Positions 7,014 to 14,532 of a DNA stretch of 24,277 bases are shown piece after piece. The notes beneath the pieces were generated by a model. The model saw only the letters and a program-made list of their open reading frames with translations, was not told where the DNA came from and did not search any database. Made by a program: the position numbers and the translations under genes. This DNA comes from JANMEX01 sp031423755 (GTDB taxonomy: Bacteria > Pseudomonadota > Alphaproteobacteria > Rhizobiales > Rhizobiaceae), in contig JANPGC010000022.1 of the NCBI GenBank assembly GCA_031423755.1, positions 1 to 24,277 of the forward strand, written 5' to 3'. Each line of letters opens with the position of its first letter. Positions within the stretch are counted from its first letter, which is position 1.

Positions 7014-8552
7014 TCAGTCTTCGTCTGTCGCAAACAGTGCCGTATTCTTTCCGCGCGCGCGCAGGATCATCGGAACCACCACAGCGGCAATTGCCAACAC
7101 GATCAGTCCTGTTGATATCCACGACCGGAACAGGACCGACACATCGCCTTGTGCGATTTGCAAGGCCTGACGCAGGCTCTTTTCTGCCATTGGCCCAAGA
7201 ATGAGCCCCACCACCACCGGCGCTATCGGATAATGGAACCGGCGCAGGAAATAGCCCAGCAAACCGAACAGCATCAAAAGCCCGAGCCCGAAAGACGTGG
7301 GTATCGGACCGAGATTGAACGTTGACCCCGATCCGCCGAGCGTTCCCAGCGTCGCAAACACCATGATGCCGGGATAGAGCCAGTGGCGCGGGATCGTCAA
7401 AAGCTTCACCCAAATGCCGATCAGCGGCAGGTTCAAGACCAGCAGCATGAGGTTGGCAACCAAGAGGCTGGCAATCAATCCCCACACCAGCGGCGCGCTG
7501 GTGACGAACAGCAGCGGGCCAGGCTGCAGGCCGAATTGCTGAAAACCGGCCAGCATGATGGCGGCGGTGGCCGTTGTCGGCAGGCCAAGCGTCAGCAGCG
7601 GCACCAATGTTCCCGCCGCTGAAGCATTGTTGGCAGCTTCCGGCCCCGCGACGCCCTCGATGGCGCCATGACCAAACTCTTCCGGATGTTTCGAGAATTG
7701 CTTTTCTGCCGAATAGGAAAGGAAGCTCGACACATCTGCGCCGCCTGCGGGCATGGCGCCAATCGGGAAGCCGATCAACGTGCCGCGCAGCCACGGCATC
7801 CACGACCGTTTCCAGTCTTCGCGCGTCATCATCACCGAGCCCTTGACGGACTCGACCTTGTCTTCATGCATCGTTTTGGAGGCGACAACGGCAATTGTTT
7901 CACCAATGGCGAACAGAGCAACAGCCATCGTGGTGACGTTGATGCCGTCAAACAGGTTTTGCACGCCAAATGACAGCCGCGCTTGCCCCGTCAGCTGGTC
8001 AATGCCGATGAGGCCCAGCGCGAGGCCGATGAACAGGGACGTCAGGCCACGCAGCGTGGATTCGCCGAACGCTGCAGAGACGGTCATGAAGGCGAGCAGC
8101 ATCAGCGCGAAATATTCTGCCGGACCGAACGACAGGGCGAACTTGACGACGGTTGGCGCAAGGAATGCCAGCCCGAGTGTCGCCAGCAATCCGGCGACGA
8201 AAGAGCCGATGGCGGCGGTTGCAAGCGCAGGGCCGCCACGGCCCTTGCGGGCCATCTTGTTGCCCTCCAGCGCCGTTACGATGGATGCGGATTCGCCCGG
8301 CGTGTTCAAGAGGATCGACGTCGTCGAACCGCCATACATGCCGCCGTAGTAAATGCCAGCAAACATGATCAGCGAGCCCGCCGGATCGAGCTTGTAGGTG
8401 ACGGGCAACAGCAGCGCGACCGTCAGGGCCGGGCCGATACCGGGCAGAACTCCGACTGCCGTGCCAAGCGTCACGCCGATCAGCGCGTAGAGAAGATTAT
8501 AGGGCTCCATCGCCGTGAGCAGCCCTTGGCCGAGAAGCGCGAACGTATCCAT
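7014..8552 (-). CDS. tctA: Tripartite tricarboxylate transporter, large membrane subunit TctA
   Basis: The large permease subunit of a TTT-family secondary transporter, which imports di- or tricarboxylates using an ion gradient and the periplasmic TctC. The 512-residue product is strongly hydrophobic with about 12 membrane segments. It carries the family hallmarks GVLPGIGPALTVALLLPVTY (about 39-58), the GGSTTSILLNTPGES stretch (about 74-88), and GAMPAGGADVSSFLSYSAEK near residue 265. Start MDTFALLGQG; the ATG overlaps the tctB stop by one base (TGATG). The length is usual for TctA. Substrate cannot be read from the sequence; citrate, tartrate and aromatic acids are all known for the family. 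No tctDE-type two-component system is next to it. Confidence 0.93.
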   Translation of the reverse strand: MDTFALLGQGLLTAMEPYNLLYALIGVTLGTAVGVLPGIGPALTVALLLPVTYKLDPAGSLIMFAGIYYGGMYGGSTTSILLNTPGESASIVTALEGNKMARKGRGGPALATAAIGSFVAGLLATLGLAFLAPTVVKFALSFGPAEYFALMLLAFMTVSAAFGESTLRGLTSLFIGLALGLIGIDQLTGQARLSFGVQNLFDGINVTTMAVALFAIGETIAVVASKTMHEDKVESVKGSVMMTREDWKRSWMPWLRGTLIGFPIGAMPAGGADVSSFLSYSAEKQFSKHPEEFGHGAIEGVAGPEAANNASAAGTLVPLLTLGLPTTATAAIMLAGFQQFGLQPGPLLFVTSAPLVWGLIASLLVANLMLLVLNLPLIGIWVKLLTIPRHWLYPGIMVFATLGTLGGSGSTFNLGPIPTSFGLGLLMLFGLLGYFLRRFHYPIAPVVVGLILGPMAEKSLRQALQIAQGDVSVLFRSWISTGLIVLAIAAVVVPMILRARGKNTALFATDED

Positions 8553-9058
8553 CAGGAAGCCTTGAAAAGCGAGCGCACGAAAGTTTCAACCGGCCCCTCA
8601 GGCAGCGTCAACTGGAGGCCGAGTGCGAAAATGAACCAGATTGCAAACGAAAATACGATGCCGATGGGCAATGTTTTGGTCAGCGGCCCACGTCCAAACG
8701 CCTTGGCGGCGGCGGCGAACATCAATCCCGCGCCGATGGAAAATCCGACGGTCTTGATCGCCAGCAACTGGATAGTCAGGCCGCCGAGAAGCCACAGGAT
8801 CGGGTTGATGTTCTGCTCTTCGCGTTCAGGAAAATCGCCGCGCCAAGCCTCAACCGCTGTCCACAGGCCAAGCCCGAACAGGCAGGCGGCAATGATGTAC
8901 GGAACGGTCTTGGGGCCTACAGCCGTGTACCCGGCTGCCTCCGGTGCCAAAGCCGTGCTCCAAGCGGTCACGATGCCTGCAAGGGCCAGAACAGCCGCGA
9001 TGATGAACGCCGCCCTGTCCGGGCGGCGCTTGTGCGGGCGCGAAGCGTCACCGCTCAT
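8552..9058 (-). CDS. tctB: Tripartite tricarboxylate transporter, small membrane subunit TctB
   Basis: The small integral-membrane partner of TctA. The 168-residue product has four hydrophobic segments: about 15-38 (FIIAAVLALAGIVTAWSTAL), about 50-70, about 83-103 and about 122-150. That is the typical TctB topology and size. The N-terminus is short and basic (SRPHKRRPDR). The ATG overlaps the tctC stop (ATGA) and the stop touches the tctA start, so the three genes form one tightly coupled operon in the common order C-B-A. The call is based on position, size and topology, because TctB is poorly conserved in sequence. Confidence 0.88.
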   Translation of the reverse strand: MSGDASRPHKRRPDRAAFIIAAVLALAGIVTAWSTALAPEAAGYTAVGPKTVPYIIAACLFGLGLWTAVEAWRGDFPEREEQNINPILWLLGGLTIQLLAIKTVGFSIGAGLMFAAAAKAFGRGPLTKTLPIGIVFSFAIWFIFALGLQLTLPEGPVETFVRSLFKAS

Positions 9059-10008
9059 TTGACCAGACCAATGTCCTTGAGGATGGCACCGGTGGCTGTG
9101 ATGTCTTTGGCAAGCTGTGCCTTGAACTCATCGCCAGCCAGATAGGTGTTGGCCCAGCCCTTTGCAGCCAGCGCGTCGGCCCAGCCTTTGGAGGCCACCA
9201 TCTTTTCAATGTCGGCAGACACGGCCGCCGTCTGTTCCGGCGTCAGGCCCGGCGCTGCGGCGACCATGCGCCAGTTCTGGATCGACATGTCAACGCCGCT
9301 CTCTTTCAGCGTCGGCGCGTCGATGCCGTCAATCTTGGCATCCGCCGTGATGGCAAGCAGGCGCAGCGTGCCCGCTTTGACCTGTTCGGAGAACTCGCCA
9401 TAGCCTGAAACGCCGACGGTCACCTGATTGCCGAGAATGGCGGCAAGCGCTTCGCCGCCACCGGCAAACGCGATGTAGTTCACCTTGGTCGGGTCAACGC
9501 CAACCGCCTTGGCAATGAGGCCCGCCGTAATGTGATCCGTGCCACCCGCAGAGCCGCCGCCCCAAGACACAGAGCCCGGATCGGCCTTCAGCTTGGCGAC
9601 AAGATCGGCCACAGACTTGAGTTCCGACGCAGCCGGAACGACAATAGCCTCATACTCGCCGGTCAGGCGTGCGATGGGCGTGATCTGGTCGAGTGTGACT
9701 GGCGAGGCATTGGTCAGGATCGCGCCGACCATGACGTAACCGCCGACGATCAGCTTGGTCGGATCGCCTGTAGCCTCATTCGCAAACTGGGCGAGCCCGA
9801 TGGTTCCACCTGCGCCCGGGACATTGGTCACCTGCACATTGCCCGAGATCTTTTCGTCCTGCAGCACGGTCTGAATGGTGCGCGCCGTCTGGTCCCAGCC
9901 GCCACCCGGTGCGGCAGGCGCCATGATCGAATAGTCGGCTGCAAAGGCCGGCGCGGACACCATGACGAGGCCGAGCGCGGCGATTGTGGATTTGAGATAA
10001 TGTTTCAA
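9055..10008 (-). CDS. tctC: Tripartite tricarboxylate transporter, periplasmic binding protein TctC
   Basis: The extracytoplasmic solute receptor (Bug/TctC family) that delivers carboxylates to TctAB. I start it at TTG 10008, with a strong GGGAGGG site upstream. This gives a clean signal peptide (KHYLKSTIAALGLVMVSA, PAFAA then DYSIM) and a 317-residue precursor of normal length. A longer frame from 10128 lacks a ribosome binding site and would bury the signal peptide. Family motifs are APAAPGGGWDQTAR just after cleavage and the VPGAGGTIGLAQF stretch. SWGGGSAGGTDHI is the usual Bug ligand-loop region. First gene of tctCBA; 176 bp separate it from the Pit gene, and I see no clear regulator site there. 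Confidence 0.92.
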   Translation of the reverse strand: MKHYLKSTIAALGLVMVSAPAFAADYSIMAPAAPGGGWDQTARTIQTVLQDEKISGNVQVTNVPGAGGTIGLAQFANEATGDPTKLIVGGYVMVGAILTNASPVTLDQITPIARLTGEYEAIVVPAASELKSVADLVAKLKADPGSVSWGGGSAGGTDHITAGLIAKAVGVDPTKVNYIAFAGGGEALAAILGNQVTVGVSGYGEFSEQVKAGTLRLLAITADAKIDGIDAPTLKESGVDMSIQNWRMVAAAPGLTPEQTAAVSADIEKMVASKGWADALAAKGWANTYLAGDEFKAQLAKDITATGAILKDIGLVK

Positions 10009-10184
10009 GGAACCCTCCCAAGTTCGATTGACAAGCCCGGCTTTCAAATGCGCGGGGCGGCTGCAATTTGCTGAAATCCGCAGACAGCGCCGATGCTCAA
10101 ACGAAACGGTTCCGGGGCGCTGAGTCAACCGAATTTCAGAACAGGTCCGGATTTATGATGGATTCTTTCAACCGGGGACCGCAG

Positions 10185-11180
10185 TCAGATGAAGCGCGCT
10201 GCCGCATAGTACACGATTGCAGCAATCACAGCGGTCGCTGGTATGGTGATGATCCAGGCATAGAGAATTCCAGTCGCCACATTCCAGCGCACGGCCGATG
10301 CGCGCTTGGCCGAGCCAACGCCAATGATCGCGCCGGTGATTGTGTGTGTCGTCGAGACGGGCACGCCAAGATAGGTGGCCATGAAAAGGGTGATCGCGCC
10401 AGCTGTTTCAGCGCACGCGCCCTGCATTGGCGTCAGGCGGGTGATCTTGGAGCCCATCGTGTGAACGATCCGCCAGCCGCCAAGCATCGTGCCGAGGCCC
10501 ATGACGGTGTAGCAGGCCAGGATCACCCAGTTCGGTACGGTGAATTCAGAATAGACGCCGTTGGAATACAGAAGCACCGAGATGATTCCGGCCGTTTTCT
10601 GCGCATCATTCGAGCCATGTCCGAGCGAATAGAGCGCTGCGGAAACAAACTGGAGTTTGCGGAACAAGCCGTCTGCAAAAGTCGGATTGGCGCGCACAAA
10701 CAGCCAGCTCATCAGGATCATGAACAGGATGCCAAGGGTGAATCCGGTGACCGGCGACAGCACAATCGCATAAAGCGTCTTCGACAGGCCGCTCCAGACA
10801 ATTGAGCCTACCCCGGCCTTGGAAACGCCCGCGCCGATGATGCCGCCAATCAGGGCGTGCGAACTGGACGAGGGAATGCCGAAATACCAGGTTATGAGGT
10901 TCCACGAGATGGCACCGCTCAGCGCGCCGAACACCACGGCATTGTCGATCAGCTCCGGTGAGACGATGCCTTTGCCAACCGTTGACGCGACATGGGATTC
11001 AAAGACAAAAAACGCCGCAAAGTTGAAGAAAGCCGCCCACAGCACAGCATATTGCGGCTTGAGAACGCGCGTTGAAACGATTGTCGCGATAGAATTGGCA
11101 GCATCGTGCATGCCGTTGATGAAATCGAACAGCAGCGCGACGCCGATCAGAAAAACCAGTGTGACCGTCACTCCATCCAT
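10185..11180 (-). CDS. Inorganic phosphate transporter, Pit family
   Basis: Inner-membrane low-affinity phosphate (metal-phosphate) symporter of the PiT/PHO4 family. The 331-residue product has about 10 hydrophobic segments. The duplicated PiT signature is visible as GMHDAANSIAT (23-33) and GHGSNDAQKTAG (187-198). The second signature element is seen as IPSSSSHALIGG (about 102-113) and VPVSTTHTITGAI (about 273-285). It is short compared with E. coli PitA and lacks the long central loop, as is common in this order. Its ATG overlaps the stop of the upstream DUF47 gene by one base (TGATG), so the two are coupled. The metal preference cannot be inferred. Confidence 0.95.
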   Translation of the reverse strand: MDGVTVTLVFLIGVALLFDFINGMHDAANSIATIVSTRVLKPQYAVLWAAFFNFAAFFVFESHVASTVGKGIVSPELIDNAVVFGALSGAISWNLITWYFGIPSSSSHALIGGIIGAGVSKAGVGSIVWSGLSKTLYAIVLSPVTGFTLGILFMILMSWLFVRANPTFADGLFRKLQFVSAALYSLGHGSNDAQKTAGIISVLLYSNGVYSEFTVPNWVILACYTVMGLGTMLGGWRIVHTMGSKITRLTPMQGACAETAGAITLFMATYLGVPVSTTHTITGAIIGVGSAKRASAVRWNVATGILYAWIITIPATAVIAAIVYYAAARFI

Positions 11181-11824
11181 CAGACGTGCTCGATCACGAT
11201 ATCATTGATGACGTTGGCGACGTCCTCAAACCGGTCGGCGACTTTTTCGAGATGCTCGTAAAATTGCGAACCGATGATAAAGGCCATCGGATCTTCCTTG
11301 GCCTTGCCCTTGAGCAACGCCTTGAGGCCCGCGTCATTGAGCTGGTCAGAGTCTTCTTCAAGCCGGATCATCGATGCTGTCATCATGTGCAACTGGCTTG
11401 AATTGGAGTTGATCTGGCGCAGAAGAGGAACCGCATCGGCCGTCTTGTCTGCCAGCTTGATGGCCAGTTCGGCCATTTCTTTCATGGTCGGCTCAAACTC
11501 GGTGACTTCATAGAGAAGGACGGCCTTGGCCGTCTTGTTCATCTGGTCAATCGCGTCGTCCATGGACGAAATCAGCGCCTTGATGTCCGAGCGGTCAAAC
11601 GGGGTGATGAAGGAGCGGCGGATTGCCTGCATGACGTCGTGGCTGATGTGGTCAGCCTCATCCTCCAGCTTCATCAAAAGTGCGCAGTTGGCTTGCAGAT
11701 GCGCGCCGCCGTCCATGATGGCGCTCAGAACGCGCGCGCCTTCCTTGAGCTTGACCGCATGCGCTTCAAAAAGATCAAAAAACTTTTCTTCGCGTGGCAT
11801 GGCCTTCTTGATGAAATCGAACAT
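11180..11824 (-). CDS. DUF47/PhoU-like Pit accessory protein
   Basis: A 214-residue, largely helical cytoplasmic protein of the DUF47 (PhoU-related, UPF0111/YkaA-like) family. Visible family features are the N-terminal FFDLFEAHAVKLKEGA, the LEDEADHISHDV repeat (about 72-83), the FITPFDRSDIKALISSMDD block (about 91-109) and LEEDSDQLNDAGL near 150. The acidic E-x-x-D motifs are thought to bind metal in PhoU folds. Genes of this family commonly precede pit genes, and here the stop overlaps the pit start, so a role in modulating Pit is inferred. It starts at ATG 11824, 80 nt after the trmB stop; a promoter may lie there but I cannot identify one. Confidence 0.9.
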   Translation of the reverse strand: MFDFIKKAMPREEKFFDLFEAHAVKLKEGARVLSAIMDGGAHLQANCALLMKLEDEADHISHDVMQAIRRSFITPFDRSDIKALISSMDDAIDQMNKTAKAVLLYEVTEFEPTMKEMAELAIKLADKTADAVPLLRQINSNSSQLHMMTASMIRLEEDSDQLNDAGLKALLKGKAKEDPMAFIIGSQFYEHLEKVADRFEDVANVINDIVIEHV

Positions 11825-11905
11825 GCAGCGCTCCCGTCAAATCACCTGCTTAGCCGACGCAGTAAACCAAATGGCACGCGAGCGATATCCGGCTGACCGA
11901 ATGAG

Positions 11906-12610
11906 TCACAGCTTTCGGAACGTCAGATAGGCAGGCGTCCGGCCTTCGCGCAGTGCCTTGGCTTCATACCGGGTTCCAGGCCAGGCTTCATAGGGCTTGC
12001 GCCAGTCATCAGCAGTCTGCGCGGCAAACTCAAAGCCGCCGGCAGCCTCGACATGTTGCAGGGTCCAGTTGACATAGGCCTCGATGTCGGAGGCAAAACG
12101 GAACAGTGCATCCCGCTTGAGAACGCGCTTCATCTTTTCAAGATTTGCCGGACTGACAAAGCGCCGCTTGTGATGGCGACTCTTGTGCCATGGATCAGGA
12201 TAGAGAAGATCCATGCCCGACACCGACTGTTCCGGTAACCAGTCGAGCAACAGGGCCGCGTCCTCATCGTAAAGGCGCAGATTGTGCAATGGCTCACGGT
12301 TGAGCGCGGCGACCATCTTCGCCATGCCATTGACGAACGGTTCGACGCCGATAAAGCCGGTCTTGGGAAACCGTGCGGCTTCATACAGCAAATGCTCACC
12401 GCCGCCAAAGCCGACTTCCAGCCGGATGTTGTCTACTGGCGCTGCAAACAGTTGGCGCAAATCCTCCGGCGGCGTGACGGTAAGGTCAAGCCGCAGCCCG
12501 GGAAGCATGGTTTCAAGCAGATTGGCTTGCAGCGCGCGCAAGGGCTTGCCATGGCGGCGACCGAAAAACGATCCGCCGCCGCGCCGCTTGGGTGTTGTGT
12601 CCTCAGACAG
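11906..12610 (-). CDS. trmB: tRNA (guanine-N7-)-methyltransferase TrmB
   Basis: SAM-dependent enzyme that methylates G46 in the variable loop of tRNAs. Class I methyltransferase motif EVGFGGGEHLLYEAA is present, followed by IGVEPFVNGMAKM. The conserved LLYPDPWHKSRHHKRRFV, FRFASDIEAYVNW and the C-terminal PGTRYEAKALREGRTPAYLTF also match TrmB. The start is unusual. The best standard start is TTG 12541, but the codons before it encode GGGSFFGRRHGKPL, the conserved alphaproteobacterial N-terminus. The only start-like codon upstream of that block is CTG at 12610, three nt after the metK stop, giving MSEDTTPKRRGGGSFF and 234 residues, the normal length. GGGG lies 8 nt before it. Probably co-translated with metK. 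Identity is certain; the start is inferred. Confidence 0.93.
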   Translation of the reverse strand: MSEDTTPKRRGGGSFFGRRHGKPLRALQANLLETMLPGLRLDLTVTPPEDLRQLFAAPVDNIRLEVGFGGGEHLLYEAARFPKTGFIGVEPFVNGMAKMVAALNREPLHNLRLYDEDAALLLDWLPEQSVSGMDLLYPDPWHKSRHHKRRFVSPANLEKMKRVLKRDALFRFASDIEAYVNWTLQHVEAAGGFEFAAQTADDWRKPYEAWPGTRYEAKALREGRTPAYLTFRKL

Positions 12611-12613
12611 GAC

Positions 12614-13855
12614 TTACGCCCCGATCGCCTTCTTGAGGGCCGGTGCCAGATCGGTCTTCTCCCACGAGAACGAGCCGTCGCGACCCGGCTTGCGTCCGAA
12701 ATGGCCGTACGAGGCTGTGCGTGCATAGATTGGCTTGTTGAGGTCGAGATGCTTGCGAATGCCGCGCGGCGTCAGGTCCATCACCTTGCGCAGCGCCTCT
12801 TCAAGCTTTGCCTCATCCACCTTACCGGTGTCGTGCAAGTCAACATAGACCGAGAGCGGCTCGGCGACGCCGATGGCGTAGGAAAGCTGGATGGTGCATT
12901 TGTCCGCCAGCTTGGCTGCCACAACGTTCTTGGCAAGATAGCGCGCGGCGTAGGCTGCTGAACGGTCAACCTTGGTGGTGTCCTTGCCGGAGAATGCGCC
13001 GCCGCCATGCGGGGCCGCGCCGCCATAAGTGTCGACGATGATCTTGCGGCCGGTAAGGCCCGCATCACCGTCCGGACCGCCGATCACGAACGCCCCTGTC
13101 GGGTTGATGTACCATACGCAGTTCTTGGAGATCTCGATGTCGGACAGTGCTTCGCGGATATACGGCTCGACGACCTTGCGCACTTTCGCGGAATCCCAGC
13201 TGGCGTCCATGTGCTGGGTCGAAAGGACAATGGACGTCACTTCCGAAGGCTTTCCGTCAACGTAGTGCACGGTCACCTGGCTCTTGGCGTCCGGGCCGAG
13301 CTTGCCTGCGTCACCTTCGCCCTTGTGGCGGGCGGCCGCCAGAACTTCCAGCATCTTGTGGCTGTAGTAGATCGGCGCTGGCATAAGGTCGGGCGTGTCG
13401 TTGCAGGCGTAGCCGAACATGATGCCTTGGTCACCGGCACCTTCAGAGCCCTGCTTGTCGGCGGCGTTGTCAACGCCCTGCGCAATATGGGCGGACTGGA
13501 AGTGGAGAAGCACCTCAATCTTGGCGGTCTTCCAGTGGAAGCCGTCCTGCTCATAGCCGATGTCGCGGATCGCCTTGCGGGCGGCAGCCTTGAACTTGAC
13601 CGGATTGATGACGTCGTGGCCGTTCTTGTCTTTCTTGATCAGTGACGGCGGCACGCGCACTTCGCCAGCGATAACCACGCGGTTGGTCGTTGCCAGAGTC
13701 TCGCAGGCAATGCGGACAGTCCATGGATCAACGCCGGTCTTCTTGGCCTCGCGGTACACGAGATCAACGATTTCATCAGAAATCCGGTCGCAAACCTTGT
13801 CGGGATGACCTTCCGAAACAGATTCGCTGGTAAAAACGTAGTTTGAGCGCGCCAT
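12614..13855 (-). CDS. metK: S-adenosylmethionine synthetase
   Basis: Makes SAM from methionine and ATP in the cytoplasm, feeding methyltransferases such as the downstream TrmB. The 413-residue product begins MARSNYVFTSESVSEGHPDKVCDRISDE, with the ATP-site GHPDKVCDRISD motif. Family landmarks follow: GAGDQGIMFGYA, the DGDAGLTGRKIIVDTYGG stretch and the glycine-rich GGGAFSGKDTTKVDRSAAY loop (usual form KDPSK/KDPTK). ATG 13855 is chosen; a 28-residue extension to 13939 is encoded by the leader hairpin region and is not family-like. It lies downstream of an XRE regulator and a leader with terminator-like hairpins, and its stop is three nt from the probable trmB start. Confidence 0.97.
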   Translation of the reverse strand: MARSNYVFTSESVSEGHPDKVCDRISDEIVDLVYREAKKTGVDPWTVRIACETLATTNRVVIAGEVRVPPSLIKKDKNGHDVINPVKFKAAARKAIRDIGYEQDGFHWKTAKIEVLLHFQSAHIAQGVDNAADKQGSEGAGDQGIMFGYACNDTPDLMPAPIYYSHKMLEVLAAARHKGEGDAGKLGPDAKSQVTVHYVDGKPSEVTSIVLSTQHMDASWDSAKVRKVVEPYIREALSDIEISKNCVWYINPTGAFVIGGPDGDAGLTGRKIIVDTYGGAAPHGGGAFSGKDTTKVDRSAAYAARYLAKNVVAAKLADKCTIQLSYAIGVAEPLSVYVDLHDTGKVDEAKLEEALRKVMDLTPRGIRKHLDLNKPIYARTASYGHFGRKPGRDGSFSWEKTDLAPALKKAIGA

Positions 13856-13871
13856 AGGAAAACCCTGCCAG

Positions 13872-13895
13872 AAAAAACGGCGCACAAGACGCGCC
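13872..13895 (-). terminator. Terminator-like hairpin directly before metK
   Basis: On the minus strand GGCGCG (13895-13890) pairs with TGCGCC (13884-13879), one G-U, around a 5-nt loop, followed by G and T6. It ends only about 17 nt before the metK ATG. It may terminate the XRE regulator transcript or attenuate metK. The stem is short, so strength is uncertain. Confidence 0.5.
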
Positions 13896-13911
13896 ACGTT
13901 AGTGACGCGCC
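13888..13911 (-). other. Alternative 10-bp hairpin overlapping the metK terminator
   Basis: RNA GGCGCGUCAC (13911-13902) and GUGGCGCGUC (13897-13888) pair over 10 bp with two G-U pairs and a UAAC loop. Its 3' arm includes the 5' arm of the terminator hairpin (13890-13895), so the two structures exclude each other, as in an antiterminator/terminator switch. Confidence 0.45.
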
Positions 13912-13939
13912 TGTTAGACGATGACGCTCCGGTGGTCAA
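13911..13939 (-). promoter_or_regulatory. Candidate metK promoter
   Basis: TTGACC (13939-13934) and TAACAG (13916-13911) on the minus strand are 17 nt apart. RNA would start near 13904, within the first arm of the alternative hairpin. If this is the true promoter, the antiterminator could not form fully. A perfect TTGACA lies at 13977-13972 but has no matching -10. Confidence 0.3.
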
Positions 13940-13973
13940 TCCAAACGGAAGCGGGGTTTTCGTGCCGTTTCTG

Positions 13974-14411
13974 TCAAACTTCCGGCGTATCGCCGAGCGA
14001 TTTCACCAAGTCGATGATCTTCCGGCGAACCTTCGGATCAGCAATCTTGACGAATGCTCGGTTGAGCTGAAGCCCTTCAGAGCTGTTCAAAAAATCCACG
14101 ACGTAGGCAGTCGAGCTTTCCTCGGACAAGCCGCGGATCACCTGACCATTTTCGCCGGGGGCATCTTCAAAGAAAAATGAAACCGGAACGTTCAGCACGG
14201 TTGCAATCGCCTGCAGGCGGCTTGCCCCGACGCGGTTCGCGCCTTTTTCATATTTCTGTATTTGCTGGAATGTGATGCCAAGAGCCTCGCCTAGCTTTTC
14301 CTGGCTCATTCCCAGCATGTTGCGCCGCAAGCGAACGCGGCTCCCGACATGCACGTCTATCGGGTTGGGTTTCTTTTTGTTTTCAATCATTTTTTTTGCT
14401 TCAACCGTCAT
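13974..14411 (-). CDS. XRE-family helix-turn-helix regulator (PhrR-like)
   Basis: A 145-residue DNA-binding protein. The Cro/CI-type HTH covers about residues 22-77 (VGSRVRLRRNMLGMSQEKLG, then ITFQQIQKYEKGANRVGASRL). The C-terminal part has FFFEDAPGE and a helical RKIIDLVKSL end. This form, a HTH followed by a short tail, is widespread in Hyphomicrobiales next to metK, where I recall it being related to PhrR of Sinorhizobium. The regulatory target is not established here; control of metK or itself is a guess from position. GTG 14414 or ATG 14411 can start it, both behind an AAGAAG site; ATG 14390 is a further possibility. The leader upstream is A-rich on the coding strand. It sits between lnt and metK on the same strand. 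Confidence 0.88.
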   Translation of the reverse strand: MTVEAKKMIENKKKPNPIDVHVGSRVRLRRNMLGMSQEKLGEALGITFQQIQKYEKGANRVGASRLQAIATVLNVPVSFFFEDAPGENGQVIRGLSEESSTAYVVDFLNSSEGLQLNRAFVKIADPKVRRKIIDLVKSLGDTPEV

Positions 14412-14532
14412 CACGGTTCACTTCTTGTTTTGCAGCCTGAGAGCCGCGGGTTTTGCTTTTTTTCTGATTGTTTTGCGCAGCCTTTGCGCGTCCCTCGATC
14501 TGTGTTCTGGTTTTTTGTGATGCGACCGATGA

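Noticed and set aside
7983..9062. 359-codon plus-strand frame across tctA and tctB
   Set aside because: The peptide is Arg/Gln/Glu-rich low complexity, antisense to well-supported membrane proteins; no ribosome binding site or domain.
9055..10128. Longer TctC frame from 10128
   Set aside because: It would place over 30 charged residues before a clear signal peptide; the TTG at 10008 has a strong ribosome binding site.
13856..13973. Known SAM or SAM/SAH riboswitch upstream of metK
   Set aside because: The leader has suggestive hairpins, but I could not match a known aptamer consensus, so it is reported only as an unassigned leader structure.
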